From: Oceanospirillales bacterium
GTDB taxonomy: Bacteria > Pseudomonadota > Gammaproteobacteria > Pseudomonadales > Balneatricaceae
Length of the DNA: 64,000 nt
Direction: 5' to 3'
Assembly: GCA_018223185.1 (NCBI GenBank)
Contig: JAAEYW010000017.1
Location: 27,130 to 91,129 of the forward strand
Position 1 is the stretch's first letter; every line of letters starts with the position of its first letter. Shown in pieces: positions 44,225 through 52,930 of the stretch. The notes below the pieces were generated by a model. It had not been told where the DNA came from and searched no databases. It saw nothing but the letters and a program-made list of their open reading frames with translations. A program made the translations under genes and the position numbers.

Positions 44225-45682
44225 TTACAGCCCGCCCACCAGGGTGTATTTGATCTCCAGATAGTCATCCATACCGTACTTGGAGCCTTCACGGCCGGTG
44301 CCCGACTCCTTAACGCCACCAAACGGCGCGACCTCGGTTGACAAAATACCGTCATTAACCGCAACCATGCCGTACTCCAATGCTTCAGACACGCGGAACA
44401 CGCGGGCATAATCACGGGTAAAGAAGTACGCCGCCAGACCAAACTCTGTATCGTTTGCGATCTGCACTGCTTCCTCTTCAGTATCAAAGCGGAACAACGG
44501 TGCAACCGGGCCGAATATCTCTTCATGGGCCAGACGCATATCCCCGGTGATATCAGCAACAATGGTCGGTTCGAAGAAGTTACCGCCCAGTTCATGTGGT
44601 TTACCACCGGCAATAATACGGGCGCCTTTAGCCACGGCATCGTCAACCATTGCCGTCACTTTTTCCAGCGCAGCCCGGTTGATCAGCGGCCCCTGCTGGA
44701 ACTCACCTTCCGAACAGTTGCCTACCTGCAGCTTGGCCACCTCGGCCGCATAGCGCTGGGCAAACTCTTCATAGATGCCACTCTGAATCAGCAAACGGTT
44801 AGCACACACGCAGGTCTGACCTGAGTTGCGGTATTTAGACGCAATCGCCGCCGGAATCGCTTTATCCAGATCGGCATCATCAAAGATAATCAGCGGTGCG
44901 TTACCACCCAGTTCCATCGAGGTTTTCTTCACCGTGTCGGCACACTGACGCATCAGCTGTTTACCCACTGGCGTTGAACCCGTGAAGGAGAGCTTACGCA
45001 CCACTGAACTATCGGTGAGAGTTTTGCCCACTTCGATTGGACGCTTAGTGGTGACAACGTTGATGACGCCCGACGGAATACCGGCACGATCGGCCAGTTC
45101 CATCAGCGCCAGAGCAGACAACGGGGTATCTTCCGCAGGCTTGATAATCATGGTGCAGCCCACCGCCAGCGCCGGAGCACATTTTCGGGTAATCATCGCA
45201 TTGGGGAAGTTCCAGGGAGTGATAGCCGCTGTCACGCCGATGGGCTCTTTGGTGACGATGATACGCTTATCTGCCGCATGGGACGGAATAACATCACCGT
45301 AGGCCCGTTTGCCCTCTTCTGCATACCATTCGATAAATGACGCGCCATACAGCACCTCACCGGCAGATTCGGCGATTGGTTTCCCCTGCTCTGCCGTCAT
45401 CAGTATGGCAAGATCATCTTTGTTGGCCACGATCAGTTCAAACCACTTACGCAGCAACACTGAACGCTCTTTAGCCGTTTTCTTTTTCCAGCTTTTAAAA
45501 GCCACATCAGCGGCAGCAATAGCGGCCTGGGTTTCTTCCGCCCCCAGATCAGGCACCGTGGCGATCTGTTCGCCGGTAGCCGGATTCAATACCGGATTGG
45601 TTTCGCCGTTCAGCGCATCAATCCACTGACCGTTTACATACGCTTGTTGTTTCAACAGAGAGGGATCTTTCAGGGTAATCAT
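44225..45682 (-). CDS. gabD: NAD(P)-dependent succinate/glutarate-semialdehyde dehydrogenase
   Basis: GabD/DavD-type aldehyde dehydrogenase of 485 residues from ATG 45682, which has GGAG 7 bases upstream. The catalytic glutamate is in TSMELGGNAPLII and the cysteine in NSGQTCVCANRLL. The neighbouring genes upstream in the same direction are a CaiB-type CoA-transferase and glutaryl-CoA dehydrogenase, so glutarate semialdehyde from lysine or 5-aminovalerate is a likely substrate (DavD role). GABA-derived succinic semialdehyde is the alternative. A 250-bp repeat-filled spacer separates it from the CoA-transferase gene. Confidence 0.88.
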   Translation of the reverse strand: MITLKDPSLLKQQAYVNGQWIDALNGETNPVLNPATGEQIATVPDLGAEETQAAIAAADVAFKSWKKKTAKERSVLLRKWFELIVANKDDLAILMTAEQGKPIAESAGEVLYGASFIEWYAEEGKRAYGDVIPSHAADKRIIVTKEPIGVTAAITPWNFPNAMITRKCAPALAVGCTMIIKPAEDTPLSALALMELADRAGIPSGVINVVTTKRPIEVGKTLTDSSVVRKLSFTGSTPVGKQLMRQCADTVKKTSMELGGNAPLIIFDDADLDKAIPAAIASKYRNSGQTCVCANRLLIQSGIYEEFAQRYAAEVAKLQVGNCSEGEFQQGPLINRAALEKVTAMVDDAVAKGARIIAGGKPHELGGNFFEPTIVADITGDMRLAHEEIFGPVAPLFRFDTEEEAVQIANDTEFGLAAYFFTRDYARVFRVSEALEYGMVAVNDGILSTEVAPFGGVKESGTGREGSKYGMDDYLEIKYTLVGGL

Positions 45683-45737
45683 GTGCAACTCCAAAAACAG
45701 CATTACCGCCTGCCTTATTCAAACGGGCGATAACTAT

Positions 45738-45890
45738 TCAGTAGAACTTTTTAGTAGCGCTTTTTTAGTAGAACTTTTTAGTAGAACTAAATTTAGCAGA
45801 ACTTTTTAATAAAACTTTTCAGCAGAGCTTTTTAGCTGAGCTTTTTAGCTGAGCTTTTTGGCCGGACATTTAATCCGGACTTTTTGTAAC
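45738..45890. repeat. Degenerate tandem repeat, unit about 13-15 bp
   Basis: Roughly ten units of the type GTAGAACTTTTTA, shading into AGCAGAGCTTTTT and AGCTGAGCTTTTT, fill the spacer between the CoA-transferase and gabD genes. The AGARCT core recurs at 40442 and 41768. Copy-to-copy drift suggests slippage or growth from the right end. Confidence 0.7.
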
Positions 45891-45932
45891 TATTTTTTGC
45901 AGGTGCTATGCCTGCAGCAGGTTACTGCCCTG

Positions 45933-47141
45933 TCAGGCAATAACCTTCCCGGCTTTCAATTGTGCGATATCCGCTTCACTCAGCCCCAGAGCAGAGAGTA
46001 TCTGATCGGTGTGCTGACCCAGAGCGGGCGGCGCTGCGCTATACTCAATCGGAGTGTGCGAAAACTTCACCGGACTCGCAACACCCGGCACATTTCCGCC
46101 CCCCGGGAGAGGCAGCTCGATCTGCATCTGCCGGTGTTTTACCTGCGGATCATCAAACACTTTATCCAGTGAATTGATCGGGCCGCATGGCACTCTCTGC
46201 AGTCCCAGATTCTCCAGCCACCAGTCACTGCTGTGGCTGCGCATCAGCTCTGCCACCAACGGTGTCAGCGCTGAGCGGTTTTCAACCCGCAAAGCATTCG
46301 TGGCAAAGGCCGGGTTATCAGCCAGCTCCGGAGCGCCGGCGAGAGCACAGAAACGCGCAAACTGAGTATCATTACCTACCGCCAGAATAATATGACCATC
46401 TGCGGTAGGAAACGCCTCATAAGGAACGATATTCGGGTGGGCATTACCCAGACGCACCGGAGGTTTACCACCCACCAGATAATTCATCGCCTGATTTGCC
46501 AGGGTTGCGACCTGTACATCCAGCAGCGCCATATCAATATACTGGCCGATACCACTCTCATTTCGATGCAGCAGCGCCGCCTGAATTGCATTGCAGGCAT
46601 ACAGACCCGTCATAACATCCACCAGAGCGACACCCACTTTCATCGGCTGACCATCCGCATCACCGGTAACGCTCATCAGGCCACCCATCGCCTGAATCAT
46701 AAAGTCATATCCGGCACGCTCCGCATAGGGACCGTCCTGACCGAAGCCGGTAACTGAACAGTAGATCAGACCGGGATTAACCGCTTTCAGACTGTCATAA
46801 TCGAGACCGTATTTTTTCAGTCCACCGACTTTATAGTTCTCAATAACAACATCGACTTCAGCCGCCAGACGCTTTATCAGCGCCTGCCCCTCTGGGGTAG
46901 TCATATCAATTGCAATCGAGTGTTTACCCCGGTTCGCCGCATGAAAATACGCTGCGTCCGTGGGATTACCATCCTGGTCCTTAACAAACGGAGGCCCCCA
47001 GCCACGGGTATCATCACCGCAGCCCGGACGCTCCACCTTAATCACTTCGGCACCGAAATCCGCCAGCATCTGGCCAGCCCAGGGGCCCGCCAGAATACGG
47101 CTGAGATCAAGTACTTTGATATGACTCAGCGCGCCAGCCAT
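45933..47141 (-). CDS. CaiB/BaiF family CoA-transferase, probably succinate--glutarate CoA-transferase
   Basis: Class III CoA-transferase of 402 residues. It opens HIKVLDLSRILAGPWAGQM, followed by DFGAEVIKVERPGCGDDTRG, both typical of the family; the catalytic aspartate is in the region around GVALVDVMTGLYA. The start overlaps the stop of the glutaryl-CoA dehydrogenase gene by one base (TGATG), so translation is coupled. That pairing suggests activation of glutarate to glutaryl-CoA with succinyl-CoA as donor, as in the human SUGCT pathway and its bacterial counterparts. Confidence 0.87.
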   Translation of the reverse strand: MAGALSHIKVLDLSRILAGPWAGQMLADFGAEVIKVERPGCGDDTRGWGPPFVKDQDGNPTDAAYFHAANRGKHSIAIDMTTPEGQALIKRLAAEVDVVIENYKVGGLKKYGLDYDSLKAVNPGLIYCSVTGFGQDGPYAERAGYDFMIQAMGGLMSVTGDADGQPMKVGVALVDVMTGLYACNAIQAALLHRNESGIGQYIDMALLDVQVATLANQAMNYLVGGKPPVRLGNAHPNIVPYEAFPTADGHIILAVGNDTQFARFCALAGAPELADNPAFATNALRVENRSALTPLVAELMRSHSSDWWLENLGLQRVPCGPINSLDKVFDDPQVKHRQMQIELPLPGGGNVPGVASPVKFSHTPIEYSAAPPALGQHTDQILSALGLSEADIAQLKAGKVIA

Positions 47142-48328
47142 CAGAAGAACGCCTGAATGCCTGTCATTGCTCGTCCCAGAATCAGGGCATGAATATCATG
47201 GGTGCCTTCATAGGTATTCACCGCCTCAAGGTTCATCACATGACGAATAACACCAAACTCATCAGAGATACCGTTACCACCGTGCATATCACGGGCAACA
47301 CGGGCGATATCCAGCGACTTACCACAGTTGTTGCGCTTCATCAGCGAGATCAGCTCGACCGGGCAACGATCGTCATCCATCAGACGCCCCATCTGCAGAC
47401 AGCCTTGCAGCCCCAGAGAGATCTCAGTCTGCATATCCGCCAGTTTCTTCTGAATCAGCTGATTAGCCGCCAGCGGACGCTGGAACTGAATCCGGTCAAG
47501 GGTGTACTGACGGGCCGCAGTCCAGCAGAATTCAGCCGCACCCAGCGCGCCCCAGGCGATACCGTAACGGGCTTTGTTAAGGCAACCAAAAGGACCAGCC
47601 AGTCCTTCAACACCCGGCAACAGGTTTTCATCAGGAACGAATACATCTTCCATCACGATCTCACCGGTCACGGAGGCACGCAGAGAGAACTTACCTTCGA
47701 TCTTCGGCGCACTCAGTCCAGGCATCCCTTTTTCCAGTACGAAACCGCGGACCACACCGTCCAGTTTCGCCCAGACGACAAAGACGTCAGCGACCGGAGA
47801 GTTGGTTATCCACATCTTCGCGCCTTTGACGATATAACCGCCATCCACTTTGGTCGCGCGGGTTTTCATATTGTTTGGATCAGAGCCAACATCCGGTTCA
47901 GTCAGACCGAAACAGCCGATCCACTCACCGGAGGCCAGTTTAGGCAGATATTTCATCCGCTGCTCTTCGGTGCCGTAAGCGTAGATCGGATGCATCACCA
48001 GAGAGGACTGCACAGACATTGCCGAACGGTAACCACTGTCTACCCGCTCAACTTCACGGGCAACCAGGCCGTAACACACATAATTAACTTCTGAACCGCC
48101 ATACTGCTCTGGCAGCGTTGATCCCAGCAAGCCGAGTTCTCCCAGCTCCTGCATAATCTCTGTGTGGAATATCTCGTTGCGATTTGCTTCCGTAACCCGC
48201 GGCAGCAGCTGCCCCTGACAGTAATCACGAGCGGCATCGCGTACCATCCGCTCCTCTTCGGTCAGTTGAGTTTCAAGGGAAAACGGATCTTCCCAGTTAA
48301 ATGCAGGCTTTGTAGAAGATTTGCTCAT
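47141..48328 (-). CDS. gcdH: Glutaryl-CoA dehydrogenase
   Basis: Acyl-CoA dehydrogenase of 395 residues from ATG 48328 (AGAGG 8 bases upstream). It oxidises and decarboxylates glutaryl-CoA to crotonyl-CoA. Evidence: [20 protein letters not shown] at the N-terminus, [15 protein letters not shown], the FAD/substrate motif [14 protein letters not shown], and the catalytic glutamate in [13 protein letters not shown]. The LysR regulator usually divergent from gcdH is not present. It forms an operon with the CoA-transferase. Confidence 0.93.
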   Translation of the reverse strand: MSKSSTKPAFNWEDPFSLETQLTEEERMVRDAARDYCQGQLLPRVTEANRNEIFHTEIMQELGELGLLGSTLPEQYGGSEVNYVCYGLVAREVERVDSGYRSAMSVQSSLVMHPIYAYGTEEQRMKYLPKLASGEWIGCFGLTEPDVGSDPNNMKTRATKVDGGYIVKGAKMWITNSPVADVFVVWAKLDGVVRGFVLEKGMPGLSAPKIEGKFSLRASVTGEIVMEDVFVPDENLLPGVEGLAGPFGCLNKARYGIAWGALGAAEFCWTAARQYTLDRIQFQRPLAANQLIQKKLADMQTEISLGLQGCLQMGRLMDDDRCPVELISLMKRNNCGKSLDIARVARDMHGGNGISDEFGVIRHVMNLEAVNTYEGTHDIHALILGRAMTGIQAFF

Positions 48329-48772
48329 GGAACACGCCTCTTGCTTCTCGTTAGTTGCAGCCACCGCCTTTGACAGCGATTTCCACCAGTTATAATTGGA
48401 ATGATAGCAGCATATTGTTCATTATTTTTTACAAAATCAAGCCCCGAAAACCACTATGGTGATATCGATTTTGTCCTGATACTGATACTACCGCTCACGG
48501 TTGTCAGCGGTATATGCCCCAACCGGGGGAGGCTTGAAAATCATCAATAAACATCACTAACCGGCTTTCAGTATAGTTGCATATCAGAAAGCTAAGGTGA
48601 TCCGTTACTCGCCTGAAATACCTGCCTGACACGCTTTATCTTCAGTATCAGCGTCCGGTGTTGTGTTAAAAAAACTGCCCACAGCAACTAATCCTCTGCT
48701 GCGTTTTTATACATAGATCTGATATCGTCCGATCTGCTAGGATGAGCCTATACCGACCATAGAGGATAGAAT
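48329..48772. other. 444-bp spacer between gcdH and ybaN-like gene
   Basis: No open frame of note, RNA gene or strong terminator is visible. It should hold the divergent promoters of gcdH and the DUF454 gene; TTATAAT near 48391 could serve as a -10 for gcdH. Short inverted pieces (GCCCCAACCGGGGGAGGC near 48515) form at most weak hairpins. Confidence 0.4.
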
Positions 48773-49186
48773 GTGCGCCAGACACTGATCCGAACGCTTT
48801 TCCTGATTAGCGGCATCTTTTTCGTTCTGTTAGGGATAATAGGGCTGTTACTGCCGCTGGTTCCAACCACCCCTTTTTTGCTCGTTGCCACGTTCTGTTT
48901 TTCCCGCAGTTCAGAACGTTTACACCAGTACCTGCTCAACAATCGCTGGTTTGGACACTATATTCGTAACTGGGAGGAACACGGTATCATCCCGCTGAAA
49001 GCGAAACTGTTTGCCAGCAGCATGATGCTGATCATGATCAGTTACCCTCTTCTGTTCATGAGTTTCCATTACGGTGTGAAAGCGCTGGCCGCAGCTACCG
49101 TTATATTTGCCCTCTGGTATGTCTGGAGCAAACCATCAACACGCCCGCTACCCGCGGATAAAGAATCAGAGTCCACGCTTAAGTAA
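48773..49186 (+). CDS. YbaN family inner-membrane protein (DUF454)
   Basis: Protein of 137 residues with a GTG start after AGAGGATAG. The family signature is LLGIIGLLLPLVPTTPFLL-like: here a membrane helix runs to GLLLPLVPTTPFLLVATFCF, followed by SRSSERLHQYLLNNRWFG and two more membrane segments. YbaN proteins are inner-membrane proteins of unknown function. Confidence 0.85.
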   Translation: MRQTLIRTLFLISGIFFVLLGIIGLLLPLVPTTPFLLVATFCFSRSSERLHQYLLNNRWFGHYIRNWEEHGIIPLKAKLFASSMMLIMISYPLLFMSFHYGVKALAAATVIFALWYVWSKPSTRPLPADKESESTLK

Positions 49187-49386
49187 TCCCTCGGCCATTC
49201 TTATGTACAACTGATCACAAAACAGCCTGTATTAATTTAATTCAATAATTTGTGATTTTATATCAATTTACCTCATAGTAATTCAACACCATAATCCATC
49301 TCTCTTTCCGGGCAGGTTTATGCCCCGCTGCACAGCTCATCAGAGCAGTTCAGCAAGAGCTACTCAAAAACTATCAACAGGAGAAG

Positions 49387-51669
49387 ATGGTGAAAACACA
49401 TATTCCGGGCTTTCCCCGTATCGGCGCACAGCGCGAACTGAAATTCGCTCTGGAGAATTATTGGCATGGAAAATCCAGCCGCAATGAGCTGGTTGATATG
49501 GCAAAAGCTCTGCGAATGCAAAACTGGAATATACAGGCCGAAAGCGGCATGGATTTCGTCACCGTCAATGACTTCTCCCTGTATGATCAGGTGCTCGATC
49601 ACTCTGTACTGCTGGGGGTAGTGCCACAGCGTTTCAGCGATGGCAGCTGCGACAGTTTTGATAATTATTTCCGCATGGCCAGGGGTCGTGCGCCTTCCGG
49701 TAGCGCAACCCGGGCCTGTGAGATGACGAAATGGTTTGATACCAATTATCATTATCTGGTGCCCGAGCTGTCGGTCAGTCAGCAGTTTATTCTCAACCCG
49801 GAAAAGCTCCTGGCAGAAATCGCCGAGGCGCAGCAGCTGGGACATGAGGTTAAGCCGGTAATCCCGGGCCCGATAACCTATCTGTGGCTGGCCAAATGTG
49901 CCGCAGAGGAGTTTGATAAACTCACATTGCTGCCAGCTCTGTTGGACAGCTATAAAGGCCTGTTAAAACTTCTGGCGCGGAAAAATATCAACTGGGTGCA
50001 GATCGATGAACCTGCGCTGGTGCTGGAGTTATCGCCTAAATGGCAGGAAGCGTATCGGGAGGCATATCAGACACTGAGCACCTGCGGTACCGGGCTAAAA
50101 CTGTTGCTGACCACCTATTTTGGTGCACTGGACACGAACCTCGACCTTACTGCATATCTGCCCGTAGACGGCTTCCATCTGGATGCCGTGCGCGGTGGAG
50201 ATGAGTTTATTCGTTTCAACGAGCGACTGCGGTCCGACCAGGTGTTATCAGTCGGTGCGATTGATGGCCGTAATATCTGGAAAACCGATATCAGCGCCGT
50301 AGCCGAACGCCTTAAATCAGTAGCTATTCAGCGTGGTGAAAACCTGTGGTTATCCACCAGCTGTTCACTGTTGCATGTCCCCGTGGATCTGGAACAGGAA
50401 ACCGGTTTTGACTCTGAGCTGTACAGCTGGCTGGCATTCGCGCGACAGAAACTGGCTGAGATCACGTTGCTTAAACAGACACTGCAGGGAGAAAGCAGCG
50501 ATCAGTTAGCCACCAATCTGCGGGATGTCACCGCCCGGACGCAATCCCAGCGGGTGCACCGTATCGAAGTCAAACGGCGGGTTAACGGACTGATGCCACA
50601 AGATGGTGACCGTGGTCTGCCCTATGCAGAGCGTGCCATCAGGCAGCAGCAAAAGCTGCTGCTGCCAGCGTTCCCGACCACCACTATCGGCTCTTTTCCA
50701 CAAACCACCGATATCCGCTCAGTCCGGGCCCGCTTCCGTCGTGGCGAACTGGATGAAATCACCTATACCACTATGATGCAGGCTGAGATTAAAGACTGTA
50801 TCGAACGGCAGGAGCGCTATGGACTGGATATGCTGGTGCATGGTGAACCGGAACGTAACGACATGGTTGAATACTTCGGCGAACAGCTGGAAGGCTATAC
50901 CACCAGCCAGCTGGGCTGGGTGCAGTCCTACGGCTCCCGCTGTGTTAAACCACCGATTATCTATGGCGATATTCTGCGCAGAGCAGCGATGACTGTCAGC
51001 TGGAGCCGTTATGCACAGTCACTCAGCGATAAGCCGGTTAAAGGGATGCTGACAGGTCCGGTCACCATGCTGCAATGGGCATTTGTGCGGGACGATCAGC
51101 CGCGCTCTGAAACCTGTCTGCAGATCGCCCTCGCTCTGCGGGATGAAGTCGTTGATCTTGAGCAGGCAGGCATCGCTGCGATCCAGATTGATGAACCGGC
51201 CATTCGTGAAGGTCTGCCGCTGAAGCAGTCCGAGTGGGATTTTTATCTGCAGTGGGCGGTCTATGCATTCCGCGTTTCCGCCAGTGGCGTGCAGCCGGAA
51301 ACCCAGATCCACACCCACATGTGTTATGCCGAGTTCAATGACATCATTCAGGCCATTGCCGACATGGATGCCGATGTAATCACCATTGAAACCAGTCGTT
51401 CCAATATGGAGCTGCTGGAGGTCTTTACTGAGTTCAGATACCCCAACGAGATCGGCCCCGGCGTGTATGATATTCACAGTCCGAATACACCAACCGTGGA
51501 GCAGATTCAGGCGCTGATTGAAAAAGCCGCCACGCTGATTCCGGCCGAACGGCTCTGGATCAATCCTGACTGTGGTCTGAAAACCCGTGGCTGGGATGAG
51601 GTAGCCACCAGTCTGATCAATATGGTCGCGGCCGCTAAAATTCTGCGGGAGCAGAGACTGGCGGCATAA
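49387..51669 (+). CDS. metE: 5-methyltetrahydropteroyltriglutamate--homocysteine methyltransferase (cobalamin-independent methionine synthase)
   Basis: Enzyme of 760 residues, full length, made of two (beta-alpha)8 barrels. It transfers a methyl group from methyltetrahydrofolate to homocysteine without B12. The zinc ligands are seen in [11 protein letters not shown] (His, Cys) and [12 protein letters not shown] (Cys), with a Glu between. [14 protein letters not shown] starts the catalytic barrel. Upstream there is a small hairpin (GGGCA / TGCCC near 49312) but no SAM or cobalamin riboswitch that I can see. Confidence 0.96.
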   Translation: MVKTHIPGFPRIGAQRELKFALENYWHGKSSRNELVDMAKALRMQNWNIQAESGMDFVTVNDFSLYDQVLDHSVLLGVVPQRFSDGSCDSFDNYFRMARGRAPSGSATRACEMTKWFDTNYHYLVPELSVSQQFILNPEKLLAEIAEAQQLGHEVKPVIPGPITYLWLAKCAAEEFDKLTLLPALLDSYKGLLKLLARKNINWVQIDEPALVLELSPKWQEAYREAYQTLSTCGTGLKLLLTTYFGALDTNLDLTAYLPVDGFHLDAVRGGDEFIRFNERLRSDQVLSVGAIDGRNIWKTDISAVAERLKSVAIQRGENLWLSTSCSLLHVPVDLEQETGFDSELYSWLAFARQKLAEITLLKQTLQGESSDQLATNLRDVTARTQSQRVHRIEVKRRVNGLMPQDGDRGLPYAERAIRQQQKLLLPAFPTTTIGSFPQTTDIRSVRARFRRGELDEITYTTMMQAEIKDCIERQERYGLDMLVHGEPERNDMVEYFGEQLEGYTTSQLGWVQSYGSRCVKPPIIYGDILRRAAMTVSWSRYAQSLSDKPVKGMLTGPVTMLQWAFVRDDQPRSETCLQIALALRDEVVDLEQAGIAAIQIDEPAIREGLPLKQSEWDFYLQWAVYAFRVSASGVQPETQIHTHMCYAEFNDIIQAIADMDADVITIETSRSNMELLEVFTEFRYPNEIGPGVYDIHSPNTPTVEQIQALIEKAATLIPAERLWINPDCGLKTRGWDEVATSLINMVAAAKILREQRLAA

Positions 51670-51698
51670 TCATCCGCCTGTAAGCAACCGACACACAC

Positions 51699-51728
51699 AA
51701 AAGGCTGGGAAGCAATTCCCGGCCTTTT
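51699..51728 (+). terminator. Intrinsic terminator after metE
   Basis: AAGGCTGGGAA / TTCCCGGCCTT hairpin with flanking A-run and TTTT, 30 bp after the metE stop. Confidence 0.85.
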
Positions 51729-51798
51729 CTGTTTCACATCATCACAATCATCTGATATTAATCTGATACGGTGAGTAAACGCGGGAAATGGAGAGGCT

Positions 51799-52491
51799 GT
51801 GACTGAACTCGGTGAAAACATATGGATTTTTGAAGGGGCTGCAGTGCCTTTTTTTACGCTGCCCTACACGACACGCATGACCGTGGTCAGACTACCGGAT
51901 AATGAGCTCTGGATTCACAGTCCGATCGCCCTCACAGATGAACTGATCCGTCAGATTGACCAGCTCGGTACGGTTAAATATCTGATTTCACCCAACCATC
52001 TGCACCACCTTTTTATTCAGGCGTGGCAACAGCACTATCAGGACGCACTGACCTTTGGGACAAAAGGCGTGCAACAGAAGCGCCCTGACATCTGTTTTGA
52101 TGGTGTGTTTACCCCATTGTTTAATGCCCCCTGGTCAGAGCATATCGCACAGCTCTTGTTTACGGGTTCTCCGGCCATGGAAGAGTGTGTATTCTTCCAT
52201 AAAACCTCTGAAACACTGATCGTTACTGATCTGATCGAAAACTTTGCCCCCGATTCTTTCACACCACTGAAACGATGTGTGGCCGGAATGGCAGGAATCC
52301 TGGCGCCGGATGGCAAAATGCCGCTGGACTGGCGGCTAAGCTTTATGTTCAGCAAAGCAGAAGCGAAGCGACATCTGCAAAACATATTACACTGGCACCC
52401 GAAAAAGATCGTTATGGCCCACGGAGAGATAATTAACAGCCAGGCGGAACTGTTTTTAAAGCGATCTTTCAACTGGCTGAATATCAACTGA
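51799..52491 (+). CDS. DUF4336 domain protein (metallo-beta-lactamase-like fold)
   Basis: Protein of 230 residues with a GTG start. The sequence follows the DUF4336 pattern: ENIWIFEG, MTVVRLPDNELWIHSP, YLISPNHLHHLF (a histidine cluster), LIVTDLIENF and KIVMAHGEII. It looks like a reduced metallo-beta-lactamase fold in which some metal ligands are altered. Function is unknown. The gene stands between metE and the CHMI gene. Confidence 0.82.
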   Translation: MTELGENIWIFEGAAVPFFTLPYTTRMTVVRLPDNELWIHSPIALTDELIRQIDQLGTVKYLISPNHLHHLFIQAWQQHYQDALTFGTKGVQQKRPDICFDGVFTPLFNAPWSEHIAQLLFTGSPAMEECVFFHKTSETLIVTDLIENFAPDSFTPLKRCVAGMAGILAPDGKMPLDWRLSFMFSKAEAKRHLQNILHWHPKKIVMAHGEIINSQAELFLKRSFNWLNIN

Positions 52492-52543
52492 GCCTGTCAG
52501 GACGTCACCGTCGCACAAAAAAACTTATCTGGAGTATAAGCCA

Positions 52544-52885
52544 TTGCCACACTGTATCGTTGAATATTCAGAAACTCTCAGGTCCCGGCTAAGTCCATCG
52601 GAGCTGGTGCAAAGCGTTTATGAGAGCGCGCTGAAATCTGATCTGTTTGAGGGACCTGATATTAAAACCCGCGCACTGGCATTCCAGGACTTCCTCACAG
52701 GTGCAGAGCCTGCTGATTTTATTCACGTAACAATACGAATATTGAGCGGAAGAACTGATGAACAAAAACAGAGTTTAACCTCTGCAGTGCTGACCGGGTT
52801 AACTGATCTGAGTCCGGCAGGTGTATCACTCACGGTTGAAGTTGCTGACATTCATCGTAACAGTTATGCCAAACTGCCTGACTGA
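52544..52885 (+). CDS. 5-carboxymethyl-2-hydroxymuconate delta-isomerase family protein
   Basis: Tautomerase-superfamily protein of 113 residues beginning MPHCIVEYS, so mature Pro1 is the catalytic base as in HpaF/CHMI. FIHVTIRILSGRTDEQKQSL is the family core. The start codon is TTG, fixed by GGAG about 8 bases upstream and by the need for Pro at position 2. CHMI isomerises a homoprotocatechuate intermediate, but no other hpa gene is near. It may act elsewhere or on other keto-acids. Confidence 0.88.
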   Translation: MPHCIVEYSETLRSRLSPSELVQSVYESALKSDLFEGPDIKTRALAFQDFLTGAEPADFIHVTIRILSGRTDEQKQSLTSAVLTGLTDLSPAGVSLTVEVADIHRNSYAKLPD

Positions 52886-52887
52886 CA

Positions 52888-52913
52888 CTGTCAGACTCTG
52901 ATGAGCCTGACAG
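52888..52913. terminator. Hairpin between convergent CHMI and GGDEF genes
   Basis: CTGTCAG / CTGACAG, 7-bp stem with a 12-base loop, placed in the 45-bp gap between the two stop codons. No strong T-run, so a weak candidate. Confidence 0.4.
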
Positions 52914-52930
52914 TCCGGTATGTTTGCAGG

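Noticed and set aside
49187..49386. Possible SAM or cobalamin riboswitch before metE
   Set aside because: Only a 5-bp hairpin is visible; none of the conserved boxes of either riboswitch could be found, and no terminator overlaps it.
52544..52885. Part of a homoprotocatechuate (hpa) operon
   Set aside because: The CHMI-type gene is alone; no HpaB, HpaD, HpaE, HpaG or HpaI gene is found next to it.
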